Shown here piece after piece: positions 33,501-41,271 of a DNA stretch of 64,000 nt. This DNA comes from an uncultured Bacteroidales bacterium. GTDB lineage: Bacteria; Bacteroidota; Bacteroidia; Bacteroidales; P3. The notes beneath the pieces are model-generated. The model saw only the letters and a program-made list of their open reading frames with translations, ran no database searches and was not told where the DNA came from. The position numbers and the translations under genes were made by a program. The stretch lies in the NCBI GenBank assembly GCA_900316235.1, contig ONCC01000003.1, positions 1 to 64,000 on the forward strand. The letters are read 5' to 3'. Every line of letters starts with the position of its first letter. Position 1 is the first letter of the stretch.

Positions 33501-36339
33501 AAGTGGCGGAAACTACATTCAGCGGTGCACCCTGCTGACCGTCTTCACAGACAATCATGTTGTTTGCCACAATGACATGGTTGACACTCGTTCCTGTCAC
33601 ATTCTGCAGCGTGATACCGCCAGCGCCGTGGCTCGTATAGACCTTGTTACCCATTACTTTCGACTCACCGTCGCAGTAGTTCACAATCAGCACGCCCATC
33701 GTGCTGGTCAACACATCATACATCTCGTTGTGGTCAATGACGACATCGGTCTGGAAACTCACGTTCACCGCATTCTCATTTTGGTTGCGGAACAGGCAAC
33801 GCTTTACAGTATTGTTGGTCGATCTCATGTCCGTCGCCTGACCAGCAACTGCAACACCCACCTTGCCACCGACAAAGGAGCAACTATCAATCACAATGTC
33901 GTTGGCATAACCCGTGTTAATCATCGCAGCGATACGGAAGGCGGGAGCAGGGTTGGAAAGACTATCAACGAACGTACAGCCCTCGATACGACAGCCATTA
34001 CTTGTTATTCCCAGCTCCACCATGTTCGTCAGCATTCCCGCGCGACGCACGAAGTCGATATTGCGGAAACGCACATGCGACACTTTCTTCAAATCCACTA
34101 TTGAAATCGCCGAATCAGCGGAATAAAGTTCCACCATTCCGTTTTCAGGCTCAAAGACAATGTAGTTCTGTTCCGACAATCCAGTCACGGTGGGCATCGT
34201 GAAGCGCTTATAGAGCCCCGGGGCCAACTTCACCACCAGGCTATCGTCAACGCCACAGGACTCCAAAGCAAAGAGGAAATCCTCGATGGTTTTGAAGTCG
34301 GCATTGTCGCTACCCACGTGACGCTCACCATGCATCGGGCCGGCACAAACGGTGAACTTCGACCTGATGGTATCATTATACGGCTCGTGGTCGCGGTATT
34401 GGTAACCACCGGCCGTCAGGGTATCTTCGACCCACACTTTCAGTGTATAGCAACCTGCCGACAATGGCACATTGGGAGCAATCGTCACTTGCTGCGTGGC
34501 ACCTCCGGCCAGCGTGCCGCTCCAGTCATAGTGGCCTACAAGGGTATCGTTGATGCTGTAGCTGATGCGGATAGCATTAACCGGCAGTGCTCCATAGTTC
34601 ATCAACCTCACCTTAATGCTATGATCATCCGGCGTCATCGCCACAAGACTATCTGGGCTCACTAAACCATAGGTCGGCGAAGTACGGACAGTGTCGAAGC
34701 CCATGTCATACAGCAGCGGCAGATTCTTCTGCGATGTCAGCACAAAGGCAGGGCGGTAGGAAGAGTAAAGCTCAGTTCTAGCCAAATCTCCAGGGTTCGT
34801 AATCGGGTGATAGTTCTGGAATTCATCACCATCGAGCAAAGTATACAGGGTCTTCTTGTCATTAGGTGTCGAAATCATTTTGACAGGCGACGCCGTCTTG
34901 TTTTGCGAGTCATCGTATACCACCTGCATCACCAGACCTTTACCTGCATAGTAGAAAGTGTCCTGGAATTGAATCGTCTGCGAGCTGTCGGCATTGGCCT
35001 CATTGATGGTTAGCGAGTTGTCATAAACCACCTTCATGTAGGACGATGTGAATGCCGTGTTCACCCCGGAGGTGTTCACCGTGTAGTCCGCCGGCACATT
35101 CTTCATCTTTACCTGCAGGCGTTGACGTGTTACTGTGTTGGTATGCGCCGAGAAGGTGATGCGCATCGAGGTCATCTCTCCAGCCTTGTATCCCGCGCCG
35201 GCAAGCAGCGACGAGTCATAAACCCACTCGCTCCTCGCGTCGGCGTATAAATTGAAGGGGAAGTTTTCACTGTTATACTGCACGTTGCTTCCAGTGAAAC
35301 TGGACTTCTGCACGGCATTCATCTTGTTCCAGTTATTCTCCCCGCCGCGCACACACTTGTACTCAATCCACGAGTTAGCGGCTTTCGGGAATGTAACCAT
35401 GTTCGCGTTCGTCGTATGGTCGCGCGCCACGCAATAGAAAGCCATCACGGTATCATAGCCAAAGAAGGGAATATTAGCATGGTAGCGTCCACTTACACCG
35501 GGCACCGGCGTCATCTGCAGACGCACGGGAGTCCCGTTGGTACCACCCTTATAGTAAAGGTACACCGAGTCGGGGTCGATGCCCGCAGACACGGTGGTCG
35601 TAGGATTAATCTCAATCCGTGCACCGCGGCTACTAGGATAATAGTAGCCATCGGGATAGCTCACCATGTTGATGACCGGCGTCACCATAGGGTTCGAACT
35701 GGCACGCACTCTCACATTGTCCAAACGCCACACACCCGTGGAGCTGTTGGCACTCTGACGTATCTCAAACTTAATCATCAGACGGCGCTCGGACGATGCC
35801 ACGCCACTCAACTGCACCAACTCATTCAAATTGAAACGTTCACTCTTCCAGTCATCGTTGCTTAACGTTGACGAACTCCAGTTCGTATACGAGGACTTAT
35901 TGAAACCGCCATTAAAGCCGAATTGCGTCGAACCTCCTTCCGTCATGTCGTAGTTTTGTCCTGTCAGATAATGCCAGTTCTGGTCCGATTCGTTTTCACG
36001 CTTGTAAGCGATGCGACACACAGGAATATAACCTTGGTCGTTCACGGCACAGATGTGATCAAACTCCAGGGCGATGTTGTGCCACGCGTTGGATTGGGTG
36101 AAATCCAGAGTGTTGATTACCATTGACACTGTACCACTGGAGCTTTGCTGCAACTCCAAAGAGCGGCTGCCGCTCATATAGAACGTTGTCGAGTAACTCG
36201 AACTGGTCGAGGGGTTCACAGTGAAATCCGTGGTCTCACTGGTTTCAAAGCCTTGATAGTACATTTGGACCACCTGTCCTCGCGAAACAAGTCCCGAAAA
36301 CAGGAAAATCACACTCGCTAAAATGAATCTGAGCTTCAT
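24517..36339 (-). CDS. Giant (3,940-residue) secreted beta-helix/CARDB protein with T9SS sorting domain
   Basis: One uninterrupted frame of 11.8 kb. Signal peptide ending VSRGQ. Rough layout: beta-sandwich N-terminus; first right-handed beta-helix (about 680-1100; HVGSDNADFKTIEDFLFAL..., many Asn-ladder NN/ND turns); CARDB-like domain (about 1100-1210; AEDTVTV..., NDPNQTND); lamin-tail-like segment (about 1300-1450; VRITQLEIKKDG, EPGESLVVQY); further CARDB-like units (DNIQYNDTNS, DNIHSNDTIS); second beta-helix (about 2005-2430; DGDYRSFSEAIDTL); GEVED-type domain (about 3000-3110; FIDFDRNGSFQHSPNE, YGYMRMRIAVG); jelly roll (about 3225-3400); more CARDB; type A sorting domain (3856-3940; LDQNYPNPFEDRTTIPF). 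A surface adhesin or glycan-binding protein is plausible; no catalytic site is recognised. Confidence 0.9.
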   Translation of the reverse strand: MKLRFILASVIFLFSGLVSRGQVVQMYYQGFETSETTDFTVNPSTSSSYSTTFYMSGSRSLELQQSSSGTVSMVINTLDFTQSNAWHNIALEFDHICAVNDQGYIPVCRIAYKRENESDQNWHYLTGQNYDMTEGGSTQFGFNGGFNKSSYTNWSSSTLSNDDWKSERFNLNELVQLSGVASSERRLMIKFEIRQSANSSTGVWRLDNVRVRASSNPMVTPVINMVSYPDGYYYPSSRGARIEINPTTTVSAGIDPDSVYLYYKGGTNGTPVRLQMTPVPGVSGRYHANIPFFGYDTVMAFYCVARDHTTNANMVTFPKAANSWIEYKCVRGGENNWNKMNAVQKSSFTGSNVQYNSENFPFNLYADARSEWVYDSSLLAGAGYKAGEMTSMRITFSAHTNTVTRQRLQVKMKNVPADYTVNTSGVNTAFTSSYMKVVYDNSLTINEANADSSQTIQFQDTFYYAGKGLVMQVVYDDSQNKTASPVKMISTPNDKKTLYTLLDGDEFQNYHPITNPGDLARTELYSSYRPAFVLTSQKNLPLLYDMGFDTVRTSPTYGLVSPDSLVAMTPDDHSIKVRLMNYGALPVNAIRISYSINDTLVGHYDWSGTLAGGATQQVTIAPNVPLSAGCYTLKVWVEDTLTAGGYQYRDHEPYNDTIRSKFTVCAGPMHGERHVGSDNADFKTIEDFLFALESCGVDDSLVVKLAPGLYKRFTMPTVTGLSEQNYIVFEPENGMVELYSADSAISIVDLKKVSHVRFRNIDFVRRAGMLTNMVELGITSNGCRIEGCTFVDSLSNPAPAFRIAAMINTGYANDIVIDSCSFVGGKVGVAVAGQATDMRSTNNTVKRCLFRNQNENAVNVSFQTDVVIDHNEMYDVLTSTMGVLIVNYCDGESKVMGNKVYTSHGAGGITLQNVTGTSVNHVIVANNMIVCEDGQQGAPLNVVSATWTDVVYNSVKLTAPNRNSRMAASFGSGGTSIQNCRFLNNILVTLDGNNYALNYMPGSVTNNTVGHNDYYTLGAVLNKKSGSASQSLTDWALAVPEDTNSVSVNPNFLNGSLVDLRTYNRLLKGVGIPIVEVTTDMYDTLRNTTASCPGAFEFLSLMYDFEPEALVSPLSENCHMPQQVELKVLLRNSGTSGYRGNDLQLAYQVNGGTPQTVTITDTIPAEDTVTVATGAMLQLPANGIRDSVYSIRVWTIFTNNDPNQTNDTNTFSVTSKYHPAQPDNDSTLIDYATAATITPTSGVENWAVYGSTAAPRKNSEIYWYRDTTDADPFHVGPTLTTDTLRMDTTFYFRQKRSKPIVRITQLEIKKDGTGTTPNPPYWLSSSRKVALQLTNIGDARAILTGDTLQTMSTTSGLNNKVYVFPEDVFIEPGESLVVQYATGTSSNPEKTIHIGNPFGSTNVTYNSNIAFLYKKGNGVLEDAVVLNNIDISAPSYIWMGSTGVNLSTSNGTAGIVRTGFQGLVSNWRVATNSAKMFLNTIDSNWIFYEDNGCEGLFASYKVKIQAPPTADISLDAPTLPEGVCNMGMESIAVRVRNYGIEPVTSMVLHYTAGADTVTETVGETVPAGGSIFYTFNGQMDMAFSHDSLLTVKVWVDTVSGDNIQYNDTNSASVWIPFTPAAPASMAAHIVSYGDRDTSTVTPPEGQIPVWYDYDGIAVDTAYTNISEILYVGGTRGVSYMVFDTAQGIVGTAAQINAATTFPSPYMPSKKYAKQQFIYSAYDLKSAGLKAGYIDTIAFKFKTIGGNNPTASISFDEYTISLGQTSDTIFSVTSGSNSTDWKSTSLVYSRVPQIIYQTSAESWITHILDRPYYWDGESSLVVQIVHHISTPNSSGARSYYTAKSNTTLFKNGDTELTPTTSEYVGTGTRGNNRPDIRINSTTYGCESPITPYTVQMINIPSVDMAVLWPNGVDTLEYNSCNDIPIYVRVRNQGASEATGTKVYYYFDTLAVDSITVASTIASGATLDTLLFSRHMVPGRHMLKVVVSAPGDNIHSNDTISRSFMVRFCNGSYTIAALDGDYRSFSEAIDTLNIVGVQGPVVFNVAPGTYTEQVVLNNIPGSSAEHTIGFVGTGDEVLLTAATSQNNNYVMLLDSTSYVTLSNFRIEARPASGNYANALVMQKGGHITIDSLTVRVKGSVNNAAASCVVLQGDISNLTFTNNVIDSGYYSFRGGSGSTNCSDFTITGNTFKNFLSQGVNLRGVTNLLINSNQIKSGVTIDSRGLTGLYLAYVSGDFSVQMNKIYLIDDKSGGKRGIQLEHITGTSSAPGMVVNNMISGIGSGTGGLSPAKPSGIWIDSSSTYVNIYFNTVRTYCGPYANAQNSDASYSFYAGATVSHIQVMNNIFANLSKGYAYYVSELNTISISNYNAYYSNGNRPFFWKTNRTTLSALQTANNDDANSVLDEPYFRANDDLHLVMSNFSGIGQYNADVPEDIDGNLRQQVPGPTIGAHEMEVHTHDMAVVRITEPIMPTPTEISQFRAPNRMPPNIESDPVRVIATFYNNGMAPESNVQWYAYIEGHEDSTRTPNRSLGNFATGQKKTDTIMMPTVLGITEANVVHVVVEIPVDSALSNNDLTTNMYLAPAYNLEAVSISATSTSTNPTGCNMETSLVKINVKNAGFKDIPANTTFKIGFKAVITSPVNAAVSTMPDTVEENTTLANQLLMAQSVNINFSQTANFYPTGIEPSIIKNDGMQFRLRGWVNFENDITKSNDSTAKNSAVIKSYYTPEPPVGYDTVFDYGSWGAVRASQENSRPIKWYRDTLSNQAFYQPSQYSPSCLWSNTPQYFSDSTYYLKCYSEKSCPSNYSSVNVYVNPPIQNDMAFEAIMAPRGGRVYMENDTVRVRVKNFGTRSQNNIPVTYQLKAKQGGTYNVIQTVTENITATVAAGQSHDYTFSRLLDIPDPLQAGDFRLTVWTDLVNDNVRRNDTIRVDHAFVSRAESTYKLAKPENPSFDITRVSFNELDFDCPQLGRGRTDLASSNSTFPSPDYPVVHVTRGLTDSLIVQVTQLDATAQSDRVKIWAFIDFDRNGSFQHSPNEMVVAGDAFYDNATYSTSVTIPNDASYGYMRMRIAVGAYGDFSTNVVPDSCGIPNNKNGHNIDVLLFVDADPPAVDLAITQIVSPRSYLIRDDQPRVISFRIANKGTEAIANPVFNYRFDGDVNDSTSSGTVTYNGTLQPGTSAIVTLPSHVFPMGITDLTIWHQQENDNIVSNNQLHYQYNRFYVVRPVVDDNFDDVTKWYAPVGYNVYTHNYWELGSPNKSKINSAYSAPNAWVTDLNDIVTTGTRGNVSYLYSPIINISQVKADTLAFRLRRDLTNNSSLRIEFYNYEGKWVNVNADSLTNWYNNADDECFDKTTVGNDYNYYWIPTNLISGDFTEDLQFRFVYTTPMKSSATASFGEGCAVDNFHLGRARRPIDVGVVAIPYPTAPAYGQTIYPKVVVKNYGLDTIRSLKLGYIHYGTYLPKETTLSCRLAPLATDTFAFDSPFIVTSDFPDTFNITAFTMLTEDIYRDNDTCTVSFPLSPLENDISAHSFLYPLDNAVAGDSLKVTIRVRNFGASPITTATASYLVNGEDRVDEEVDFVSLLGRPLNSMEYFNYTFTQRFRARMGTILLTGIVKSPQNDYIYNDTISKRVEGVNSVVDLAAASVIIDSSSHNEVRVSLVIENRGARGVNGFEVGYYIDGDSSTIYREIYSRDLPLPALETGYYSFNHVLPPRSAGYANITAFLHARGDIDSSNDTTKTFTQLYRDLELLNLIVIENAQPDCKLIAVVRNNGNIPVVTGFVKVSGNINGTEFDENFTHPIMAGQTVALVFQMRIPKSPVRRYVGSASLISSVSDANPDNNQTNDIEVRGYWEDVPLVESDNLILDQNYPNPFEDRTTIPFTLPNDAEVHFFIVDAMGHVVNNFSRHFPAGAQSITIDMSSYASGIYYYGIVVDGQRRMKKMILR

Positions 36340-36428
36340 ATTATTACTTTTTATATTTTTATTTTTCAGTTATTTACAATTGTTTACACACACCAAACCC
36401 TGCCCTTTCGCGGGGCAGAATCCAAACG

Positions 36429-36436
36429 CAAATATA
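36429..36436 (-). promoter_or_regulatory. -7 box of the giant secreted-protein gene
   Basis: Minus strand TATATTTG, predicted start near 36423, giving an ~84-nt AT-rich leader. No clear -33 box. Confidence 0.5.
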
Positions 36437-36608
36437 CGACTTTTTTTAAACATACACGCGAAAATGTAAAAAAATGCTTTTCTCCACATTCCTTTTCCCT
36501 CACTTTAAAGAGTCGAAAAAGCATTTTTCAGCTCACAGATTTAACATTTTTTGTGTTTTTTTAACACACTACGCACTACCCTATCCGTCCCCCTTCTCCA
36601 GTCCAACG

Positions 36609-36685
36609 ACCTACCATCTACCTATCATCTCCTACCGTGGTAGGACTTGGGTAGGAGTTGGTTAGGAGTTGATAGGTAGATGGTA
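36609..36685. repeat. 11-nt-period inverted arrays with CCTACC/GGTAGG centre
   Basis: CCTA cores at 36610, 36621 and 36631; TAGG cores at 36641, 36652, 36663 and 36673. The left arm (36612-36634) matches the reverse complement of the far right (about 36660-36682) at 22 of 23 positions; two extra right-hand units lie between. In the spacer 36340-36775 only this repeat, one promoter box and one terminator are seen. Confidence 0.88.
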
Positions 36686-36712
36686 TTAAGTATCAGCGAA
36701 TTACAAAACACA

Positions 36713-36737
36713 TAAAAAGACCCTTTCCAGAGGGTCT
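36713..36737 (-). terminator. Terminator of the hutI-lolD-rlmB operon
   Basis: 7-bp stem AGACCCT / AGGGTCT (36718-36724 with 36731-36737), 6-nt loop, followed on the minus strand by five T. It lies about 40 nt after the rlmB stop. Confidence 0.65.
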
Positions 36738-36775
36738 CTCCAAAAAGGGTATTATAGCACGCTACAATCTATTTA

Positions 36776-37519
36776 TCAGCGAGTTGAGCGCTGCTCAAGG
36801 GCTTCATACATAAAGACACCGGCAGCGACCGAGACATTGAGCGAGGCTACCTCGCCAACAATGGGCAATTTGGCTCTCACATCGCTCATTTTCAGCAACT
36901 CTGTACTAATACCGGTCTCTTCGTTACCCATGATGAGGAGGGTAGGCTTCCGGAAGTCGACTTCGCGGTAGTGGACGGCACCTTTCTCGGTAGCAGCAAC
37001 CACTTGGTATCCACACTGTTTTGCCAAATTAACAACAGTCTTCAGGTTTTGCTCGCGACAGACGGGCAACCGCAGCAGGGCACCGCTCGAGGTCTTGATG
37101 GCATCCTCGTTGATGGCGGCGCTACCGTGGTCGGGCACCACGAGGGCGGCAACGCCCGTACACTCAGCCGTGCGGGCAATGGCTCCCATGTTGCGGACAT
37201 CGGTCACATGATCAAGCAATACCACTACCGAGGGTTCCTCCAAAGTTTCCATCAACTGCATGAAACTATGGTACTTAACCGCTGCAATGGTAGCCACTAC
37301 CCCTTGGTGGTTTCCGGTGGTCATCTTGTTAAGCTTCTCCACAGGCACATACTGGAATGGGATATCATGCTCCTTTAATTTGGTTCTCAGCTCATTAAGT
37401 AAAGAAGAATTGAGCCCGTTCTGTATCAGGACACGCTCCACCTGCTGACCACTGCCCAAAGCCTCGATAACAGGACGTAATCCATAGATTATCTGTTGTT
37501 TACTCTGTATTTTTTCCAT
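36776..37519 (-). CDS. rlmB: TrmH/RlmB-family rRNA 2'-O-methyltransferase
   Basis: 247 residues. N-terminal substrate-binding domain starting [17 protein letters not shown] domain with the three motifs [25 protein letters not shown] and [22 protein letters not shown], the last forming the trefoil knot that binds S-adenosylmethionine. Known members methylate G2251 of 23S rRNA. The start overlaps the lolD-like gene by 20 nt; a shorter start would remove the conserved N-terminus. Last gene of the operon hutI, lolD-like, rlmB. Confidence 0.92.
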   Translation of the reverse strand: MEKIQSKQQIIYGLRPVIEALGSGQQVERVLIQNGLNSSLLNELRTKLKEHDIPFQYVPVEKLNKMTTGNHQGVVATIAAVKYHSFMQLMETLEEPSVVVLLDHVTDVRNMGAIARTAECTGVAALVVPDHGSAAINEDAIKTSSGALLRLPVCREQNLKTVVNLAKQCGYQVVAATEKGAVHYREVDFRKPTLLIMGNEETGISTELLKMSDVRAKLPIVGEVASLNVSVAAGVFMYEALEQRSTR

Positions 37520-38153
37520 CGATAATTGTTATTTTTCGGTCGGCCATAGCGGCCAGTTCTTCGTTGTGGGTGACGATGATAAAGGTTTGGTTGTACTGCT
37601 CGCGGAGGCGGAAAAAGAGCTCATGGAGTTCGCGGGCATGCTGGGAATCAAGGTTTCCCGAGGGTTCGTCGGCCAGCACGGCCATAGGGTTGTTCATCAG
37701 GGCACGTGCCACGGCCACACGCTGCTGCTCACCCCCACTGAGAGCCTGCGGCTTGTGGCTTGCGCGATGGTCTATCTTCATGAAACTCAGCAGTTCCAAT
37801 GCCCGTTCCGAAGCCTCTTTCATGGGTATGCCACGGATAAGGGCAGGGATGCATACATTTTCCAAGGCCGTGAATTCAGGCAACAGGTGATGCGCCTGAA
37901 AAACGAAGCCGATGTGTTCGTTGCGAAAACGAGCCAACTCCTTCTCCTTCAGCTTTGAAACCTCGGTATCTCCATAGAGTAGCGTACCACTGTCGGGGCG
38001 GTCGAGCGTGCCGAGAATCTGTAGCAAAGTCGTCTTGCCTGCTCCCGAAGGACCCACAATGCTCACCACTTCACCCCGATCAATACTGATACTCACGTCT
38101 TTCAGCACATGCAGGTTCCCATAGCTTTTGTTGATATTTGTCGCCTTAATCAT
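37500..38153 (-). CDS. ABC transporter ATP-binding protein, LolD/MacB type
   Basis: 217 residues, a single ABC domain. Walker A GPSGAGKT (34-41), Q-loop [18 protein letters not shown], signature [15 protein letters not shown], Walker [13 protein letters not shown] and H-loop VTHNEEL. The [13 protein letters not shown] and SGNLDS segments are usual for the LolD/FtsE/MacB group, which drives lipoprotein release or export. No partner permease lies next to it, so the exact complex is unknown. It overlaps hutI by 4 nt (ATGA) and rlmB by 20 nt. Confidence 0.9.
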   Translation of the reverse strand: MIKATNINKSYGNLHVLKDVSISIDRGEVVSIVGPSGAGKTTLLQILGTLDRPDSGTLLYGDTEVSKLKEKELARFRNEHIGFVFQAHHLLPEFTALENVCIPALIRGIPMKEASERALELLSFMKIDHRASHKPQALSGGEQQRVAVARALMNNPMAVLADEPSGNLDSQHARELHELFFRLREQYNQTFIIVTHNEELAAMADRKITIIDGKNTE

Positions 38154-39391
38154 ACTTCTTTACCATTGAGGAAGACGCGCTCCACCTTGTTCTCTCCATA
38201 GGCGTAGGGCATGTACTCATAACTCGAAATGGGCTTGGTAATATAGAAGTTAGCCTTCTTTCCAATGGCAATGGAACCCACCATGTCGCTTACACCCATG
38301 GCATAGGCGGTGTTCAGAGTGGTAGCGTTGAAAGCTTCTTCGGGGGTCAGACGGTAACGGATGCAGGCCATGGAGAGGACGAGTTGCATGTTGCCCGAGG
38401 GCGAGGTGCCAGGGTTGTAGTCAGAGGCCATAGCCACGGGCAAACCCGCGTCAATCATCTTGCGTGCCGGCGAGAGGGGCAGGTTAAGGAAAAAGGCACA
38501 GCCGGGCAGCACCGTAGGCATCGTCTCGGTACCCTTCAAGCACTCAATTTCGGCATCGCCCATCTGCTCGAGGTGGTCGACGGAGATGGCACCATATTTC
38601 ACTCCCACCTGCACGCCGCCCGAGATGGCCATCTCGTTGGCATGTATCTTCGGCCTCATGCCGTATTTGATGCCCGCCTCCAGGATACGGGCGGTATCCT
38701 CGACGGTGAAGAATCCCTGGTCGCAGAAGACGTCGATAAAGTCAGCCAGTCCCTCGGCCGCCACCTTAGGCACCATCTCATTGATGACCAGGTCGACATA
38801 GTCCTCCTGATGGCCACGGTACTCCATGGGGATGCCGTGGGCACCGAGGAAGTTCGACTTGATGGTCATGGGCGAGGTCTCTTTCAGACGACGGATGACA
38901 CGCAATAACTTCAGCTCACTCTCGGTGGTGAGACCGTAGCCGCTCTTAATCTCAATGGCGCCAGTGCCCATACGCATCAACATTTCGAGGCGCCGCTTAG
39001 CCATATCGTAAAGCTCGTCTTCCGAGGCGGCGGCGGTGGCTTTGGCCGAATTGAGGATACCTCCTCCACGCTTGGCAATCTCTTCGTAGCTGAGGCCGCG
39101 AATCTTGTCGACAAACTCGTGCTCGCGCGAGTTGGCGTAGACAATGTGGGTGTGCGAGTCGCAGAAGCTGGGGAACACCAGTCGTCCGGTGGCGTCAACC
39201 ACCTTGGGGGCGTTAAGGTCGGCATCCGACAAATCACTCATCTTGCCGAAGGCGGCCACCTTTCCATCTTCTATCATCAGGTAGGCATCCTTGACGGTCT
39301 CCAACTGGGCCATCTCCTTGCCCTGCTTCCGCAGCATCGGGGTATTCTCCACCCCCACCAACTCTTTGATATTCTTAATCAGTGTTCGCAT
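38150..39391 (-). CDS. hutI: Imidazolonepropionase
   Basis: 413 residues from ATG 39391 ([12 protein letters not shown]); a TTG 9 nt upstream is less likely. An amidohydrolase fold with metal ligands in [11 protein letters not shown], later [15 protein letters not shown] and [14 protein letters not shown], all usual for HutI. It hydrolyses imidazolone propionate in histidine degradation. No hutH, hutU or hutG lies nearby. Expressed from a strong promoter and followed with 4-nt overlap by the lolD-like gene. Confidence 0.93.
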   Translation of the reverse strand: MRTLIKNIKELVGVENTPMLRKQGKEMAQLETVKDAYLMIEDGKVAAFGKMSDLSDADLNAPKVVDATGRLVFPSFCDSHTHIVYANSREHEFVDKIRGLSYEEIAKRGGGILNSAKATAAASEDELYDMAKRRLEMLMRMGTGAIEIKSGYGLTTESELKLLRVIRRLKETSPMTIKSNFLGAHGIPMEYRGHQEDYVDLVINEMVPKVAAEGLADFIDVFCDQGFFTVEDTARILEAGIKYGMRPKIHANEMAISGGVQVGVKYGAISVDHLEQMGDAEIECLKGTETMPTVLPGCAFFLNLPLSPARKMIDAGLPVAMASDYNPGTSPSGNMQLVLSMACIRYRLTPEEAFNATTLNTAYAMGVSDMVGSIAIGKKANFYITKPISSYEYMPYAYGENKVERVFLNGKEV

Positions 39392-39417
39392 AAATCGCAA
39401 TCATTAAAATGAAATTG

Positions 39418-39448
39418 CAAAGATACGAACTTTTTCCGACACGGCAAA
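39418..39448 (-). promoter_or_regulatory. Promoter of the hutI operon
   Basis: Minus strand: -33 TTTG (39445-39448), 19-nt spacer, -7 TATCTTTG (39418-39425). The predicted start is about 20 nt before the ATG at 39391. Confidence 0.75.
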
Positions 39449-39476
39449 AATATTTTGTTTTGCGAGCCGAAATGCG

Positions 39477-41087
39477 TTATTGTTTCAATAGTCGCACGAC
39501 ATGTTGCTGTCCATCGCCAGTGGTGAGGGTAAGGAAGTAGGCTCCCTGCGGATGGCCAGAGATGTCGAGGATATAACGGCCATCACCCTGGGGCATGAGA
39601 CGCACCTCCTTGGAGCAACCGGCCATATCGATGACAATAGCGGAGACAATTGCCTTGGGTCCCTTGACAGTCACCTTGCCGCGCGTAGGATTGGGATAGG
39701 CAGCAATACGTTCACTCATCACAGATGCAACACCCACCTCGTTGGTGTCATTGACAAAATAGGCTACCAAAGAGGTGTCGCCCGTCAGCTGCAGGGTGTC
39801 AGGATTGGCGATATTGCCGTTGCTCCAGTGCGAGAAGCTGTAGCCGGGATTGGCTAGAGCCTCAACAACGACGGTGGAGTCGCAACGCACCTCGCGGTCT
39901 CGGAGGGCGACAACGCTCGCCGTGCCCCGCGAGGAGTCAGCAGACGAAGCCCTGACGGCGATGTTATATTCAGGGTCGCGGAGGACGAAGTGATAGGCAT
40001 ACCAGTTGTCGTCGGGGTCTTCGGTGTAATAGTTGTCGTATGAACAGCCGTTGAGGATGAACACTCGTCCCGATGCCTCGGCGTAGAAGGCATTAGCACC
40101 GAGCTCGGGCGGCGTCAGCGGCATCATATACACTGTGTCGAGGCGGAAGTTGGTGCTGAAAGCTCGCTCCCCAATGTAGGTGACCGAAGCGGGTATGGTA
40201 ATCGTGGTCAAGCTGTCGCCGATGAACGCTTCCCTTCCAATATAGGTAACACTGTCGCCGAGTATGATAGAGGAGAGGTGCGACATCCTATGGCAAAAGA
40301 AGGCCGGTATGCGCTTCACACGGTTGCCAGAGGTGAAATGGGTGACGTTCACACAATTGTAGAAAGGAGAATAGTCGTTGTTTCCACCACCTGAATACAA
40401 GCAATTCTCAGCGTTGAACACTATGGTGGTGAGGCTCGTACACATGGCAAAGGAACGGAGGCCCAGGAGAACGACAGCTTCAGGAATAGTGACCGATGGC
40501 AGACTGGAGCATTCCGCAAAAGCCGAATCGTAGATGTACTTGAGACTGTCGTTGAAAGTGACTGAGACCAGGCTTGTGCATCTGCAGAATGCCTTTTTGT
40601 GAATGACTCCAATGCGGTCTGGAATGACTATTGAGGTAAGGCTGATACAGTTCTCGAAGACATACTCGTCCAAGAACATAAGCGAGTCGGGGAGGTGGAC
40701 TGTCGCCAACCGGCTACAGCCATAGAAGGCCGAGTCCATAATCCATTCCACCCTATCGGGGATGACGACGGAGGTCAGGCTATCGCACCCCGAGAAGGCA
40801 TACTTGTAGATGTACTTGACAGGGTAGGCATTGCCATTGTAGTCGACGCTGTCAGGAATGATAAGTGCACCAGTAGGCTTCTGATAATCAGTACCATACA
40901 TAGACCATGGGAAATACGGGCCAATGCCAGGGCAGACGATGGCTATCCTGTCCCCACCGACAAGGCTCCAATAAAGCGTCTGTCCCGTCGGGGCGACAAC
41001 CGTACCCCAATAAGCCGTGGCTCGTGTCTGTGGCGCGATAGCGGCCATCAGGATTGTCATTGCGAAAACAGTCAATATCTTTTTCAT
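39477..41087 (-). CDS. BspA-type leucine-rich repeat protein with T9SS sorting domain
   Basis: 536 residues. Signal peptide ending TRATA. About eight LRR_5/BspA repeats (about 85-320) of the kind IPDSVxxIxxxAFxGCxSLTSV, such as YIYKYAFSGCDSLTSVVIPD and YIGERAFSTNFRLDTVYM. A divergent InlB B-repeat-like domain follows (about 375-445; SRGTASVVALRDREV..., GYSFSHWSNGN), then a type A sorting domain (about 455-536; RIAAYPNPTRGKVTV, GAYFLTLTTGDGQ). BspA-like proteins are surface adhesins in some Bacteroidota; here that is inference. It is monocistronic by position. Confidence 0.9.
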   Translation of the reverse strand: MKKILTVFAMTILMAAIAPQTRATAYWGTVVAPTGQTLYWSLVGGDRIAIVCPGIGPYFPWSMYGTDYQKPTGALIIPDSVDYNGNAYPVKYIYKYAFSGCDSLTSVVIPDRVEWIMDSAFYGCSRLATVHLPDSLMFLDEYVFENCISLTSIVIPDRIGVIHKKAFCRCTSLVSVTFNDSLKYIYDSAFAECSSLPSVTIPEAVVLLGLRSFAMCTSLTTIVFNAENCLYSGGGNNDYSPFYNCVNVTHFTSGNRVKRIPAFFCHRMSHLSSIILGDSVTYIGREAFIGDSLTTITIPASVTYIGERAFSTNFRLDTVYMMPLTPPELGANAFYAEASGRVFILNGCSYDNYYTEDPDDNWYAYHFVLRDPEYNIAVRASSADSSRGTASVVALRDREVRCDSTVVVEALANPGYSFSHWSNGNIANPDTLQLTGDTSLVAYFVNDTNEVGVASVMSERIAAYPNPTRGKVTVKGPKAIVSAIVIDMAGCSKEVRLMPQGDGRYILDISGHPQGAYFLTLTTGDGQQHVVRLLKQ

Positions 41088-41271
41088 AACAGTCAGTTTT
41101 TTAATTAAACATTCTTTGATTCTCTACTTATATGACGAGAAAATACCGTTTTCTGCTCACTTTTTTAACAATATTTAAATATTTTTAACACTTTTTCGGG
41201 AAGACATATTCACAACAGACCGACAGTCTTGGCGGCTTCGGTATGGTGTAAAATACAGATAGCAAAGGATT

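Noticed and set aside
24517-36339. Several genes or a misassembly in place of one giant gene
   Set aside because: One frame stays open for 3,940 codons, from a signal peptide with promoter to a complete sorting domain, with consistent composition throughout.
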